Assembly (NCBI GenBank): GCA_964448085.1
Contig: CAYUUX010000006.1
Coordinates: 1 to 40,035, forward strand
Reading direction: 5' to 3'
Length of the DNA stretch: 40,035 nucleotides
From: CAIJMI01 sp964448085
Lineage (GTDB): Bacteria; Patescibacteriota; Microgenomatia; UBA10105; UBA927
Shown here: positions 14,905 to 24,582 of the stretch, piece by piece
Position numbering within the stretch: position 1 is the first letter of the stretch
Layout: every line of letters starts with the position of its first letter
Program-made: the position numbers and the translations under genes
The notes under the pieces: model-generated
Told to the model about the DNA's origin: nothing
Databases searched by the model: none
The model's input: the letters and a program-made list of their open reading frames with translations, nothing else

Positions 14905-17900
14905 GGTATCTCCTCATTTTTGTGCTCACAACCATTGCACCAAGTCCTGCGATGATAAGCGAAAGTGCGACAATAATCCATTTTGCGTTTGCTCCCGTTG
15001 ATGGCAGCTCTGTTGAAGCTCCGAGCACCTCACCCTCACGTTGCACTGCGATGGATTTTGATTCCGACGTATCTTTCACGATGGTGACGTCTGTTCCGAC
15101 ATGGTATGTTTCGTCGATGTATCCCGGTGCAACTGCTGTTGCTAGTACACTCATTTTGTCCCCTATTTCGCACGATTTTTCAGTCTTGCATCCATATGCG
15201 ATGGCCAAATCTTTGTATGTCCCCGGTTTTTCATCATTGGAGACGTCAGCGGTAAGTGTTAGTGTGACGATGCTTCCAGCTGTAAGATCGCCCAGATCCC
15301 ATACTCCCGGAGAATGATAGTTGGGATCCGCAATGGTCGTATGATCTATATCAAAGCTGCCTCCGGTAATTGATGCTGTCCATGATTCAGGACGATATAC
15401 GAATCCCTTTGGCAATACATCTGTTAAGAATACGTTGTGTGCAGTGTTTTTGGTCACTCGTAGTGTGAGTGTATACAGGACGCTCTCTCCAGGTTGCTTG
15501 TTGGTCGTTGCGTTATTTTCTTTCGATATGGTCATCTCAGGATTCAATTCTTGGTTTCCGATATAGCAAATGCGTTGCTCTCCCGGTGCGACCGTAACAT
15601 CTACCGTATCTTGTTCTTCTGTAGGTCCCTGTGCGTATACCATGTTTGTGGCAAATAGAGATGTTTGCCTGCCTGTGCATTTATCATTTGCTTCGTTGCA
15701 GTATTCTGAGCAACATTCACTGTTAGAAGAACAGCTTTGTCCGTTTGCGGTACATACAACTGGTGTTGGGGTTGGTGTTGTGTGTGTGTTGTTATATTCC
15801 GTTTCGCACCATCCGTCAGCAAGCACCCCGTCTTGACCATGCAGATCATACGGTCCTTGGTACGGGAAATCTTTTTCATGACCCTCATGCCCGTTATTTG
15901 TAATCGGTACACTTAATGCGTTCCATTTGTCAGCTCCTTCATTCCAATGACAAAGTCCCGTTTCTTCCTCAGTAGGAGTTGGCGTTACTGTAACAGTCGG
16001 TGTAGGTGTGGGTCGTGTACAATAAATGCCTGTTTGCCTCCACCCATCTTGTTGTGTTTCACCCAGCGTATATGTTGCCGGAAGCAAGTTACCGAATAAT
16101 ACTTTGCCTTCGTCGTTATCGTGGTCTCCTGTTATTTGTGAAGGTTGGCCATCGAGTGTTATTTCCCATCCGTTCATAAGCTGCTCGTTTTCATCCATGA
16201 CTCCGTTCCCGTCGACATCATTAAATTTCGATACGAGAATGGAGCCATAATTGTTGTTTACGAAGTAACAGAATACATCACCATTTTTCGTGACAGGAAT
16301 TTCCGTGAGGCTTGGTGCAGCAGCGCTTAAGCTACCCACATATCTTCCGATTTCATTAACACAATATGCTGTATTAAACGTGTGTCCGTCAGGAATATTT
16401 ATCTCCGTGACAAAATGATTGTTTCCTGTTGGAACCCGTATTGCCTCTGTTCTTCCGGAAGAATCTGTTCTGTAGGTCGTGCCGTCAACATCAAACTGCC
16501 AAGTAGCTGTTGCCGGATGATCCAAATCATTGAGATACTTCAATACTGTTATTGCTCCCGTATCTCGTGTATTGGTGAACGTGCATGTTACGTTTTCTCC
16601 AGGTTGGTTGAGTGTGATGGTTGCAGTTCGTGTTTGGAGATCAACCACGGCTTCTGTATCACCGCTGCAAACGAGGTCAGTGAGCGTCCACCCCTCGACA
16701 GCATCTTCGGAAATTGAGTATGTATTGTTGCCAAGATCGGAGAAGAGCGCGGTGTTTGAAAGTGTGGCATCCGTGTCGTCATCAAGGGTAAATGAGCCTA
16801 ATTGCCGACTGGTAAATGCAAAGTCTTGGGTATCATCAGGTGAGGCATCTTTGATGATCGTGATTGACCCTCGAATTTGATTGCCGAATGTTACGTCCGT
16901 GACAGCAAGTCCGCTTGTGATCGTGATGTCATTGGGATTGGTCGTTGTTTGACTCCAACCAGTTTGTCCAACCTCACGCACTCTATATGTGCCGGGACCG
17001 AGGTTTGTGAAAGAATAGTTCCCATTGGCATCAGTCGTTGTCGTAGCATCAACGCTTGCATCTGCGTTTTTATCTATGTTTATGGTCCATCCCGGCATTC
17101 CTGGTTCACCAGGATCCTTGCTGCCGTTTCCATTCAAGTCATTAAATTTTTGTCCAGAAATAGAACCGAATTGGAAATTGCGAAGTGTTACTCCCATGCT
17201 TGTGTTATAGCTTACATAGGCCACGTGCGGACTTGCAGGGAATGTTGGTGTCCATCCAGGTTGGAGTTCTTCTGTTATCGTATATGCACCATACTCATCG
17301 ATTGGGAATCGAACGCATCCGTCACTTCCCGTTGTACCGGTTAGCAGTTCAGGTCCGGTTGCATAAATTGTCCAACCGGATAACCGTCTGTCGCCATTTT
17401 GCCATTGTCCATCTCCGTTCACATCGTTTTCTTTACACACATTTATGGACGTTAACTTAAAGTTGGCAAAATGCACTGTTTGGTTTTGATTTACACTTAC
17501 ATGAACGTTTTGACAGATCGGACTGATGTTCACCCATCCGATGCCAGGAAAATCTGGAGTCGGAAGCGTTTCCTTAATGGAATAGTCGCCAACCAAAAGG
17601 TCGGTAAATACTGCATTACCGTTTCCTTCTGTATCGATTTGGGAAAGTGGAGAGCCACTGCAACCATTTCCTGCATAAAGGCTCATCTGGAAATAATTGA
17701 CGTCGGGTTCTCCTGTGTCCTGTGTTCCATTTTTATCAAAGTCTGCAAATTTATGTGCCGTTACACTTCCTTTATCCGGCATATTTTCAAAGGTACACAC
17801 AACGTTTGCATCTTTTTCCACTGTGACTGTTTTCGTTGCAAGGTCTAACGCTCCTCCAGTACAAGAGAGATTGTAATAATGAAAGTCCGTTTTATCTGTT

Positions 17901-20900
17901 TCTGAAAGGACATACCTTCCTGTTATAACGCTCATAGGTGTATCTCCCGTGTTGCCATCCACAGTTACTGGACCAACGGCATGCCATTGCCAATCCCTCG
18001 CATTTGTTTCTCCTGTTTCCCCATAATCTCCATCACCTGTCAGATCAATGTTTTTCAAAACTTGTAGGGAGCCTGTATCTCGGATATTGGTGAAGGTGCA
18101 TACAAGATCCTCCCCAGGTCGAAGGGCAATGGACATTGTGCCGTTACCATGCTCGTATTGAGGGTAATCAAGAGAGTAATTAGAGGTGCATTCAACAAGG
18201 GATGGTGTCCATCCAGTAGTTGCACTTTCCGAAATACTATAGAATTTTGATGAAAGATATTGGAATGTTTTGGAATTTGTGTAGGTTGCATCTGTGTCAT
18301 CATCCAAAACAAACTGCGTTGTGTTGCTCCCCTGAGGTGTGTAGTTGAACGTAAAGTTCTGACCACTGTTTAAATTATCGTCCTTCACAATTGTTATGGA
18401 TCCTTGTTTAAAGTTGGTGAACGCGCACGTAACTGTTTCATCCTTATCAAGATCAAAGGTTGCCGTTCGATTTATAAGATCTTTTGTGACTTCTCCCCCC
18501 TGGTTTGACGAGCATGAAATGTCTGAGAAATCCCATCCTGTTGGTAATGCGTCTTCGCGTATCGTGTAGACGCCGGTTGATACAACATAATTGATGGGGG
18601 CTGTTCCGTGGGCAAGCGAAAATGTTTCGTGTGTATTCGTATCTGTTGAATCCATATGGAATCCAAACATTGTTGGATCTCCGGATGGATTGGTGATTTT
18701 ATCAACAATGATATGACCAGAATTTCGTGTGTTAATGAATTCACATACAACCGCATCGTCTTTTCCTACAGTGACGGAATTATTTGCTCCATGCGCATAT
18801 GGGTCTCCATTTTTGGTACAGGATAGCGTAGGTGTGTAATTCGTTAAACTTCCTGTTTCAGAAAGATAATACGTACCTGTTGTAACCTGCACAGTGCCTG
18901 TGGTTAATGGAGATCCTCCATTTGTTCCTGTCTGTGTGCTCGAAATGTCTGAACCGTTTTCAGTAGTTCCAATATTTAATGTTGCCTGGGCACCTGTTCC
19001 TGCCCAGATTTTCTTTAGTTCAATTGTTCCCACGTCACGGGTGTTCGTAATGGCACAGTTTTTTGCTTCACCAATGTTTAAACTCACTTGATTTGAATTC
19101 TGTCCGTCGCAGACGATTGCTCCAGTATAATCAAATCCTGAATTGTTGACCTCACTTATTGTGTAGGAACCTGCATTAAATCCAGTTTGGTTGCCACTCG
19201 TTACTTTTGTTGTATTTACGTACAGATCGAAATCTGAAATCTGTGCAGTTCCGCCAGAAACTATCTTTGTTACGGTTAGTTTAGGTTGAATATCGTTGTT
19301 GGTGATGGTGCAGGTTTGCGTTTCGCCATTTTGAAGGTGTACATTGCTGCAATTATTGTAGGTTGTTTCATATCCTCCCACTGTGGGTTCGGTGACAGTA
19401 TACGTTCCTGCGTTGACGGTAAGTTCAATTTGTCCATCAGCATCGAAATTTTGCGTTGGTCCTGCATTTACATTAAATGTACATTCGTCTTTTTGTACTG
19501 TACCACCGTTATCATTGATTACGACCTTTTTCACAATCAACGTTGCCGGTTTGTCATCATTGGTAATGGTGCATGTTGCTGATCCGCCGAGCGGAATAAC
19601 GATATTGGAACACTGATCATAGGAAACTGTATAACCTGTTGGTGTGACTTCTGTAACGTTGTAGAACACTCCTTGGGATACTGCTATATCATTTTGCCCA
19701 TCAGCTTCAAATGCGATGGGAGCATCTCCGTTAACACGGAAGGAAAAATCCGCAGCAGCACTTGCTCCATTATTATCATTAGTAACAATTTTTTTGACAG
19801 TGAGGATTGGCGCAATATCATCATTGGTAATGGTACAAGTTTTCGTTTCTCCCGCTCCAAGGGTAACCGATCCCGAACTATCACAATTTCCAGAATATCC
19901 CGTCATTTGATATCCAAGAGATGTTGGATCGTTTTCATTGACGGTATATGTTCCCGGTTGGAGAGAAAAGTCATATCCTGTTGTAGATCCAACATGGGAT
20001 CCGATAAGAGTCTCTCCTTGATAGACATTGGTAATAAAGTCGTTTGCATGCTTTGTTCCGCCGTTATTATTTGTGACTGTTTTTATTACTTTTAGTGTTG
20101 CGTTTTTGGTGTTGATAAACGCACAGGTAACTGTTTGTCCTGCATTAACAGTAAATGTATTTTGACAATTAGAACTGACATCAGTGAGTATCCAACCTGC
20201 CGGTGGTGTATCCTCCGTTACTGTGTATGTACCAGTGTTTACCGTTAAGGTTCCTGTTGTACCCGATCCATTTGTTGTGGGAAAGGATGCAGAAATGTTT
20301 GAAGGACCAGAGATTGTATATCCAAAGGTATTATCTCCGCCGATTGTTGTCTTGTTAATAATAATGGTTCCCGTTTTTCGAGTATTGGTAATGGTGCATG
20401 TTTTGGCATCGTTTGTATCTAGGGTGACGTTGCCTGAGGAATCACATGCGCCACCGTAGGTTACCGTGTAATCGGATAAATTGGTTCCAGTGACTGCTGT
20501 TTCAGAAACGGTGTGTGGACCAGGATCGAGTGTAATAGGGCCGGTAGTTCCACCGTTGCCAACGCTTGCTCCTGTTCCTTGGATTGCTCCATCGATTTGC
20601 AGATTAAATCTTCCGGCGTCAAATGTCGGAGAGACGATTTTATTTACCGTCAGCGTCGCTTGTTTTCGAGTATTCGTAATAGTACAAACAATCTCATCAT
20701 TTTGATCAACAGGCACATTAAGGGAGCTAACATTTGCAGTTGTGAGAGCCGGCCCGCCGTTGAATGTCAGTTTCCCTTTGTCGACACACGAAATCGATGA
20801 TGTATAATTTGCAAGATTTGTCATTGGATCCACAGAAGCAACTTCACCTACGGTGTGTGTTGCGCCGGGGTTTTTGCTTGTTCCAGCAGTAACCTCAACT

Positions 20901-22375
20901 GCTTCCGTTGTATCTGAGTTAGTAGCATTCGCTTTATTTGTAATACCGTCAATTTGTAGATTAAATCGACCCGCGTCTGTTATTGGGGTTAATTGTTTAA
21001 TAACTTCAATAAACGCATGATACGGTACTTCAATTTCAGGGATTTCAATGCCGTTTCCTGCACTACAATTACATTTGGATCTGGTGCCAGGTACAGCGTC
21101 TAACGGTGAATTGCAGGTTGTACTTTTGTTATTATCCCAACTTGTGCAATATGGAAGATTGAGTGATCCATTTCCATCGGGGTCTTTACATGCAACCGTT
21201 AGTGTAATTGTTCTTTGTAATGCCGTTGAACTATTAATATCACCACAAAAATCCTGGTCGTCATCATACCATGGAGCTGGCGAGGTAGGAAGTGTAGATA
21301 CCGAACATTGACCTGTTCGTGCAGTTGTTTGTCCATCCGTTGCAAAATATAATCCAACATCATATCGTTTATTCGCTCCAGATTGAACATTCCATTTTGC
21401 CGTAAACTGGACAGTGTCATTCCTTGATGTACAACCATCATCCAAAATACTTACATCCGTGACATTTGCAATCGTCACATCATTCGCTGTGCATTGAAGA
21501 CTTTGCCCCGCTGCTGTTTCTATGCATTTTGCATTATCGATTGTATTTGGGCCATCGGTAAAGGTAATCGAGTCGATAATGTCCGTGTTTTGGTTATATG
21601 CAATTATTGCATAATTCGGTCTGTATATGCCGTCAAGTTGATACGCATATATGAATGTTCCGTTTTCATTCGCTGTTAGCGTTGTTTCGAAATGAACAGC
21701 TGGTTCATTGGAGGAAGATATGATTACCGTATATGCTGCTCCGGCAGTAAAGTCTGATCCGGATATGATAACTACATCAGTAGGTGCATAGTCTGCCTTG
21801 TCTGTTGAAAGTTTTGCACTGCCATCGGGGTATACGCCGTCAAGATCAAGTGTTTCAGATTTTACGTTTTTCAAAATTTTTGCTTGAAGCTCACCTGTTT
21901 CGTCAAGAATGGGAATGAGTGTTGGGGTCGGTGTTTCCGTTGGTGCTATTGTTGCTGCACCATCCAGTATTTCTCCTTTGGAATCATCTGCAGGCGGACT
22001 TGTTTCTTTCGGTGGTTCTGTTGTGGTGGGGGGTGTTTCTGTAACTGTTGGTTCTATTGTCGGTGTTATTTCTTCTGTTGGTGTTGGTGCTTCGGTTGTT
22101 GTCGGCTCTGATGTGGGAGTCGGTTCTGTTGTTGGTGTGATTTCTTCTGTTGGAACCGGAGTTACAATTTCTGTTGGTGTTGGTGCTTCGGTTGTTGTCG
22201 CTTCATTCGTTGGTTCAGGTGTTGGGACAACTGTTGGGCTTGGTGTTTCTGTTGCATCCTGGGCGAATGTTTGTGAGGATATAAAAAAACCTGGTGTCAA
22301 TGATTGGAACACCAGGAGCAAACCAGTTACTACAGAGACGGTCTTTTGAAAAAGGACACGCCGTTTTTTGGTCAT
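14897..22375 (-). CDS. Giant LPXTG surface protein with ~17 beta-repeat modules
   Basis: About 2,492 residues from the ATG at 22375; a TTG at 22387 is also in frame. The signal peptide (KKRRVLFQ, hydrophobic core, cleavage near TFAQ-DA) is followed by a Thr/Pro/Glu-rich stalk (~40-155) and an Ig-like domain (~185-280, DYAPTDVVIISGSDF). After a Cys-rich beta region come about 17 Cna-B/prealbumin-like modules of 75-95 residues, most ending in a strand such as TCTITN, VCTFTN or TCAFTN. One module is SdrD-B-like (KFNDLNGNGSKDPGEPG). A second TPTP linker, a CCSEYCN Cys cluster and a DUF11-like domain (NPEMTISKENNATTNKQPGE) precede the anchor ELPSTGANAKWIIV, a membrane helix and MRRYHA. Most modules carry a pair of cysteines that could form an internal disulfide. 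Likely an adhesin or fibre attached by the sortase encoded two genes downstream. Confidence 0.9.
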   Translation of the reverse strand: MTKKRRVLFQKTVSVVTGLLLVFQSLTPGFFISSQTFAQDATETPSPTVVPTPEPTNEATTTEAPTPTEIVTPVPTEEITPTTEPTPTSEPTTTEAPTPTEEITPTIEPTVTETPPTTTEPPKETSPPADDSKGEILDGAATIAPTETPTPTLIPILDETGELQAKILKNVKSETLDLDGVYPDGSAKLSTDKADYAPTDVVIISGSDFTAGAAYTVIISSSNEPAVHFETTLTANENGTFIYAYQLDGIYRPNYAIIAYNQNTDIIDSITFTDGPNTIDNAKCIETAAGQSLQCTANDVTIANVTDVSILDDGCTSRNDTVQFTAKWNVQSGANKRYDVGLYFATDGQTTARTGQCSVSTLPTSPAPWYDDDQDFCGDINSSTALQRTITLTVACKDPDGNGSLNLPYCTSWDNNKSTTCNSPLDAVPGTRSKCNCSAGNGIEIPEIEVPYHAFIEVIKQLTPITDAGRFNLQIDGITNKANATNSDTTEAVEVTAGTSKNPGATHTVGEVASVDPMTNLANYTSSISCVDKGKLTFNGGPALTTANVSSLNVPVDQNDEIVCTITNTRKQATLTVNKIVSPTFDAGRFNLQIDGAIQGTGASVGNGGTTGPITLDPGPHTVSETAVTGTNLSDYTVTYGGACDSSGNVTLDTNDAKTCTITNTRKTGTIIINKTTIGGDNTFGYTISGPSNISASFPTTNGSGTTGTLTVNTGTYTVTEDTPPAGWILTDVSSNCQNTFTVNAGQTVTCAFINTKNATLKVIKTVTNNNGGTKHANDFITNVYQGETLIGSHVGSTTGYDFSLQPGTYTVNENDPTSLGYQMTGYSGNCDSSGSVTLGAGETKTCTITNDDIAPILTVKKIVTNDNNGASAAADFSFRVNGDAPIAFEADGQNDIAVSQGVFYNVTEVTPTGYTVSYDQCSNIVIPLGGSATCTITNDDKPATLIVKKVVINDNGGTVQKDECTFNVNAGPTQNFDADGQIELTVNAGTYTVTEPTVGGYETTYNNCSNVHLQNGETQTCTITNNDIQPKLTVTKIVSGGTAQISDFDLYVNTTKVTSGNQTGFNAGSYTISEVNNSGFDYTGAIVCDGQNSNQVSLNIGEAKNCAITNTRDVGTIELKKIWAGTGAQATLNIGTTENGSDISSTQTGTNGGSPLTTGTVQVTTGTYYLSETGSLTNYTPTLSCTKNGDPYAHGANNSVTVGKDDAVVCEFINTRNSGHIIVDKITNPSGDPTMFGFHMDSTDTNTHETFSLAHGTAPINYVVSTGVYTIREDALPTGWDFSDISCSSNQGGEVTKDLINRTATFDLDKDETVTCAFTNFKQGSITIVKDDNLNSGQNFTFNYTPQGSNTTQFVLDDDTDATYTNSKTFQYLSSKFYSISESATTGWTPSLVECTSNYSLDYPQYEHGNGTMSIALRPGEDLVCTFTNIRDTGSLQVLKNIDLTGDGDYGETGETNARDWQWHAVGPVTVDGNTGDTPMSVITGRYVLSETDKTDFHYYNLSCTGGALDLATKTVTVEKDANVVCTFENMPDKGSVTAHKFADFDKNGTQDTGEPDVNYFQMSLYAGNGCSGSPLSQIDTEGNGNAVFTDLLVGDYSIKETLPTPDFPGIGWVNISPICQNVHVSVNQNQTVHFANFKLTSINVCKENDVNGDGQWQNGDRRLSGWTIYATGPELLTGTTGSDGCVRFPIDEYGAYTITEELQPGWTPTFPASPHVAYVSYNTSMGVTLRNFQFGSISGQKFNDLNGNGSKDPGEPGMPGWTINIDKNADASVDATTTTDANGNYSFTNLGPGTYRVREVGQTGWSQTTTNPNDITITSGLAVTDVTFGNQIRGSITIIKDASPDDTQDFAFTSRQLGSFTLDDDTDATLSNTALFSDLGNNTYSISEDAVEGWTLTDLVCSGDTEAVVDLQTRTATITLNQPGENVTCTFTNTRDTGAITVLKYLNDLDHPATATWQFDVDGTTYRTDSSGRTEAIRVPTGNNHFVTEINIPDGHTFNTAYCVNEIGRYVGSLSAAAPSLTEIPVTKNGDVFCYFVNNNYGSILVSKFNDVDGNGVMDENEQLMNGWEITLDGQPSQITGDHDNDEGKVLFGNLLPATYTLGETQQDGWRQTGIYCTRPTPTPTVTVTPTPTEEETGLCHWNEGADKWNALSVPITNNGHEGHEKDFPYQGPYDLHGQDGVLADGWCETEYNNTHTTPTPTPVVCTANGQSCSSNSECCSEYCNEANDKCTGRQTSLFATNMVYAQGPTEEQDTVDVTVAPGEQRICYIGNQELNPEMTISKENNATTNKQPGESVLYTLTLRVTKNTAHNVFLTDVLPKGFVYRPESWTASITGGSFDIDHTTIADPNYHSPGVWDLGDLTAGSIVTLTLTADVSNDEKPGTYKDLAIAYGCKTEKSCEIGDKMSVLATAVAPGYIDETYHVGTDVTIVKDTSESKSIAVQREGEVLGASTELPSTGANAKWIIVALSLIIAGLGAMVVSTKMRRYHA

Positions 22376-22407
22376 GACATATACCAACGGCAGGAATACT
22401 ACTTTGG

Positions 22408-22437
22408 ATAATACATCTACTTGTCAATTGTTGTCAA
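22408..22437 (-). promoter_or_regulatory. Promoter of the surface-protein operon
   Basis: TTGACA (22437-22432), 18-nt spacer, TATTAT (22413-22408). A second TTGACA (22427-22422) lies inside the spacer. The predicted leader is about 26 nt to the ATG and holds no Shine-Dalgarno sequence. Confidence 0.65.
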
Positions 22438-22459
22438 ATTATCTTGTTGTGACAACCTT

Positions 22460-22536
22460 TGGTGGACACGGGAGGATTCGAACCTCCGACCTTTGCAATG
22501 TGAATGCAACGCTCTAACCAGCTGAGCTACGTGTCC
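22460..22536 (-). tRNA. tRNA-Val (anticodon CAC), CCA encoded
   Basis: Acceptor arms GGACACG/CGTGTCC, D-arm AGCTCAGCTGGTTAGAGC, anticodon stem TTGCA/TGCAA around TTCACAT (anticodon CAC), T-arm GGAGGTTCGAATCCTCC. Discriminator A plus CCA are encoded at 22463-22460. Confidence 0.96.
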
Positions 22537-22548
22537 CCAGCGGTCTTT

Positions 22549-22577
22549 ATTATATGGAAGATAGATTGCTAAGGCAA
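22549..22577 (-). promoter_or_regulatory. Promoter of tRNA-Val
   Basis: TTGCCT (22577-22572), 17-nt spacer, TATAAT (22554-22549), 12 nt before the tRNA 5' end. Confidence 0.65.
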
Positions 22578-22613
22578 TAAAGTCTTACCGTATGAGAATG
22601 CGGTGTATGGAGG

Positions 22614-23204
22614 TTATCCCGATTGTGTCGCAACCGTCCGTTCGTTTGAGAGTCCAAACGACGTGCCGTGCTTTTTGTATGCTCCCCAGAAGCTCATCCG
22701 TTTTCTCTTCGTTCCCGATTCCTTAAACCATGTCAGTTGGTCATCCGGATTGGTGAGAAGTTTTTTTGCACCATCTGCCAGACGCTCAAGGAAGTTTTGA
22801 TGATAGATTCCCTGGTTATCGCTCGCGTTCTCAAGCGTTAACTTATGCACTTCTGTACTTTTTGATTGCTTTGCAAGCGTTGAGAGCTGCTCCCGTATGA
22901 GTGAAAGCGATTCCTTTGTTTTTTTTGCTTCCGCATCCACTAGGGGTTGCATGAGTTCCCGATTTGTTATTTTCGGCTTTTCCTGTTTAGGGGGAATTTG
23001 GACCGATTCTTCCTGATGAAGTTCGCTTGTGGGTTTTCCTGCCGAGAACAATTCGCGAATCATATCGTCTGATATTTTATCGACGACATCGTGCTGTACT
23101 GCCTTTGCAGTACTTGTCCCCAGCCCACGAACGGACTCCAGAACGTTGTCACTAACGTACTGGCCCATTTTCTTTTGCTGTTGTTTTGCTGTTGGTTGAT
23201 TCAT
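22614..23204 (-). CDS. Uncharacterised cytoplasmic protein
   Basis: About 196 residues from the ATG at 23204 (MNQPTAKQQQKKMG); an in-frame GTG at 23222 would add six residues. No signal peptide or membrane segment. The middle is charged and probably coiled (KKTKESLSLIREQLSTLAKQS), and the C-terminus is Lys/Arg- and aromatic-rich (TKRKRMSFWGAYKKHGTSFG). I recognise no enzyme motif; this style of protein is common in CPR genomes as a lineage-specific family. A TATACT box lies at about 23234-23229, just upstream of the GTG, and GGTGGAG could serve as a ribosome site for the ATG, so the start is not settled. Confidence 0.65.
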   Translation of the reverse strand: MNQPTAKQQQKKMGQYVSDNVLESVRGLGTSTAKAVQHDVVDKISDDMIRELFSAGKPTSELHQEESVQIPPKQEKPKITNRELMQPLVDAEAKKTKESLSLIREQLSTLAKQSKSTEVHKLTLENASDNQGIYHQNFLERLADGAKKLLTNPDDQLTWFKESGTKRKRMSFWGAYKKHGTSFGLSNERTVATQSG

Positions 23205-23281
23205 ATATAAAGGTAACTCCACCGGCAGTATACATCATTTTCAGGCAGGTTTCCTATGCATCACCGTTGATGCGAAGGACT

Positions 23282-24136
23282 TTAGCTGTTGGCTATAAAG
23301 TCAATGGTTTTTTGCCTTCGCAGTATGGTGGCAAGATAATAACGTTGTTTTTCCAATGCCTTTTTTTCTTCTTCCGTTTTTGAAGATTCTATAACTTTAT
23401 TGATTTCCTCGTCTGTTACGGAAATGTTTTCTTTGTCCGCGATATCCTCCAGTGCAAACTCCAGCGTTAAGGTTCTTTTTGCCTGGTCCTCGTATTCTTT
23501 TCGAACACCTTCTGCTGTTCTTTGTGTTGACGTGAGGTACTGTTCAACCGTCAATCCGAGCTTTTTGGTTTGATCAACGAGATCTGACAGAAGTCTGTTG
23601 ACTTCCTGTTCCAGAAGAACCGCCGGCAATGTTGTTTTTATCGTCCCATGGAGTGCCCCAAGCAGTTCGTCCAAAGACAGTTTTTTGTCTTTTTCTTCTT
23701 CCTTCGCAGGTTCCTGACCTGGTACCCATATCTTTTTTTGTTTTGTGTTTTTTATTTCTTGGATAGCTTTTTTATAGTCGCCAATCTCAAGTGTTGGCCG
23801 CTCACAGGTTATCGCAAGAATTGACCAAGCGCTTCCCTCTTTTGCCTCGATGAGCGTTATTTTTGGCATGACAATAGGATGCAATTTTTCTGTTTCAACC
23901 GCTTTTGCATAGACCTGGGGAATAATACGTTGCAGCACTTCCTCATACACTTTGTTTTTATCCAGCTTTTCCTCGACAGCAGAACGTGGTGCTTTGCCTT
24001 TGCGAAATCCAGGCAATTCCGTTTCCTTCACAAAATCATCAACTACCTCGCTGTATGTTTTTTGGATGTCTTCCCAAGGGATGGAAAGCGTTAATTCTAT
24101 TGTTTTGTCTTCAAGGCGTTTTACTTGTGTATTCAT
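23282..24136 (-). CDS. Trigger factor-like ribosome-associated chaperone without PPIase domain
   Basis: 284 residues against about 430 for E. coli trigger factor. The N-terminal ribosome-docking domain is clear: ELPGFRKGKAPRSAVEE (about 39-55) contains the G-F-R-x-G-K-x-P signature. The rest (about 110-284) is helical and charged and matches the arms/body domain (LPAVLLEQEVNRLLSDLVDQTKKLG). The FKBP-type isomerase domain that normally sits between them is absent, replaced by a short acidic linker (EPAKEEEKDKK). It probably acts as a holdase for nascent chains near the ribosome. The ATG at 24136 has a -10 box 6 nt upstream and no Shine-Dalgarno sequence. Confidence 0.88.
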   Translation of the reverse strand: MNTQVKRLEDKTIELTLSIPWEDIQKTYSEVVDDFVKETELPGFRKGKAPRSAVEEKLDKNKVYEEVLQRIIPQVYAKAVETEKLHPIVMPKITLIEAKEGSAWSILAITCERPTLEIGDYKKAIQEIKNTKQKKIWVPGQEPAKEEEKDKKLSLDELLGALHGTIKTTLPAVLLEQEVNRLLSDLVDQTKKLGLTVEQYLTSTQRTAEGVRKEYEDQAKRTLTLEFALEDIADKENISVTDEEINKVIESSKTEEEKKALEKQRYYLATILRRQKTIDFIANS

Positions 24137-24142
24137 GGCAGG

Positions 24143-24171
24143 AGTGTACCATAAACGCTCTAGCTTGGAAA
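24143..24171 (-). promoter_or_regulatory. Promoter giving a leaderless trigger-factor mRNA
   Basis: TTTCCA (24171-24166), 17-nt spacer, extended -10 TGGTACACT (hexamer 24148-24143), then 6 nt to the ATG at 24136. Confidence 0.6.
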
Positions 24172-24179
24172 GGGTGTTT

Positions 24180-24581
24180 TTAGTTCGTTTGCAGACCCAA
24201 AGGGAGCTCCAGGGAAGGCGGATTGAGGGTGGTATCGCTCATATTCAATGCCTTGATTGCGGCTGAAAGCGATGCTGAGGAAGCTTCAATTTGGAGAAAC
24301 GCACTTGTTGAGGCAACTGCAGAGAGCGGCCTGTTGTTGTCAATTGGCGTAACGGATGGTGTCGGGGTTGTCGTGGCAACCGTCGTTGCTGGTTTCTTTT
24401 GTGATTCTTGAAAGATCATCATGCCGTAGATTCCTCCCAAAAGAACGACAGTAATGGCAAGAAGGATCATCATGGCCGGAGACTTCTTTTTTGGCTCGGG
24501 TTCTTTTTGTGGGATAGGGGTGTTCGGATACACAATCGGCGGCATATCCAATGACGGTGATGTAAATGGTTGTGTGTCCAT
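24180..24581 (-). CDS. Single-pass membrane protein of unknown function
   Basis: 133 residues. A Pro-rich cytoplasmic start with a KKK stop-transfer mark is followed by one membrane helix (about 36-56, MMILLAITVVLLGGIYGMMI) and a Thr/Pro-rich external stretch. The small outer part (SAFLQIEASSASLSAAIKAL...LPLGLQTN) shows no known domain. The ATG lies 1 nt after the stop of the upstream secreted protein, so the two form a pair. I do not recognise either. Confidence 0.65.
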   Translation of the reverse strand: MDTQPFTSPSLDMPPIVYPNTPIPQKEPEPKKKSPAMMILLAITVVLLGGIYGMMIFQESQKKPATTVATTTPTPSVTPIDNNRPLSAVASTSAFLQIEASSASLSAAIKALNMSDTTLNPPSLELPLGLQTN

Positions 24582-24582
24582 A

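Noticed and set aside
15600..22350. Repeated short DNA words in the giant gene suggesting a CRISPR array or minisatellite.
   Set aside because: The repeats are irregular in length and spacing and follow protein modules (strand TCTITN and similar); there are no uniform spacers.
14897..22375. Many medium-sized open frames on the plus strand opposite the giant gene.
   Set aside because: They are low-complexity or Cys/Ser-rich antisense readings of the repetitive gene, with no ribosome sites or recognisable domains. The minus-strand frame is continuous for 2,492 codons.
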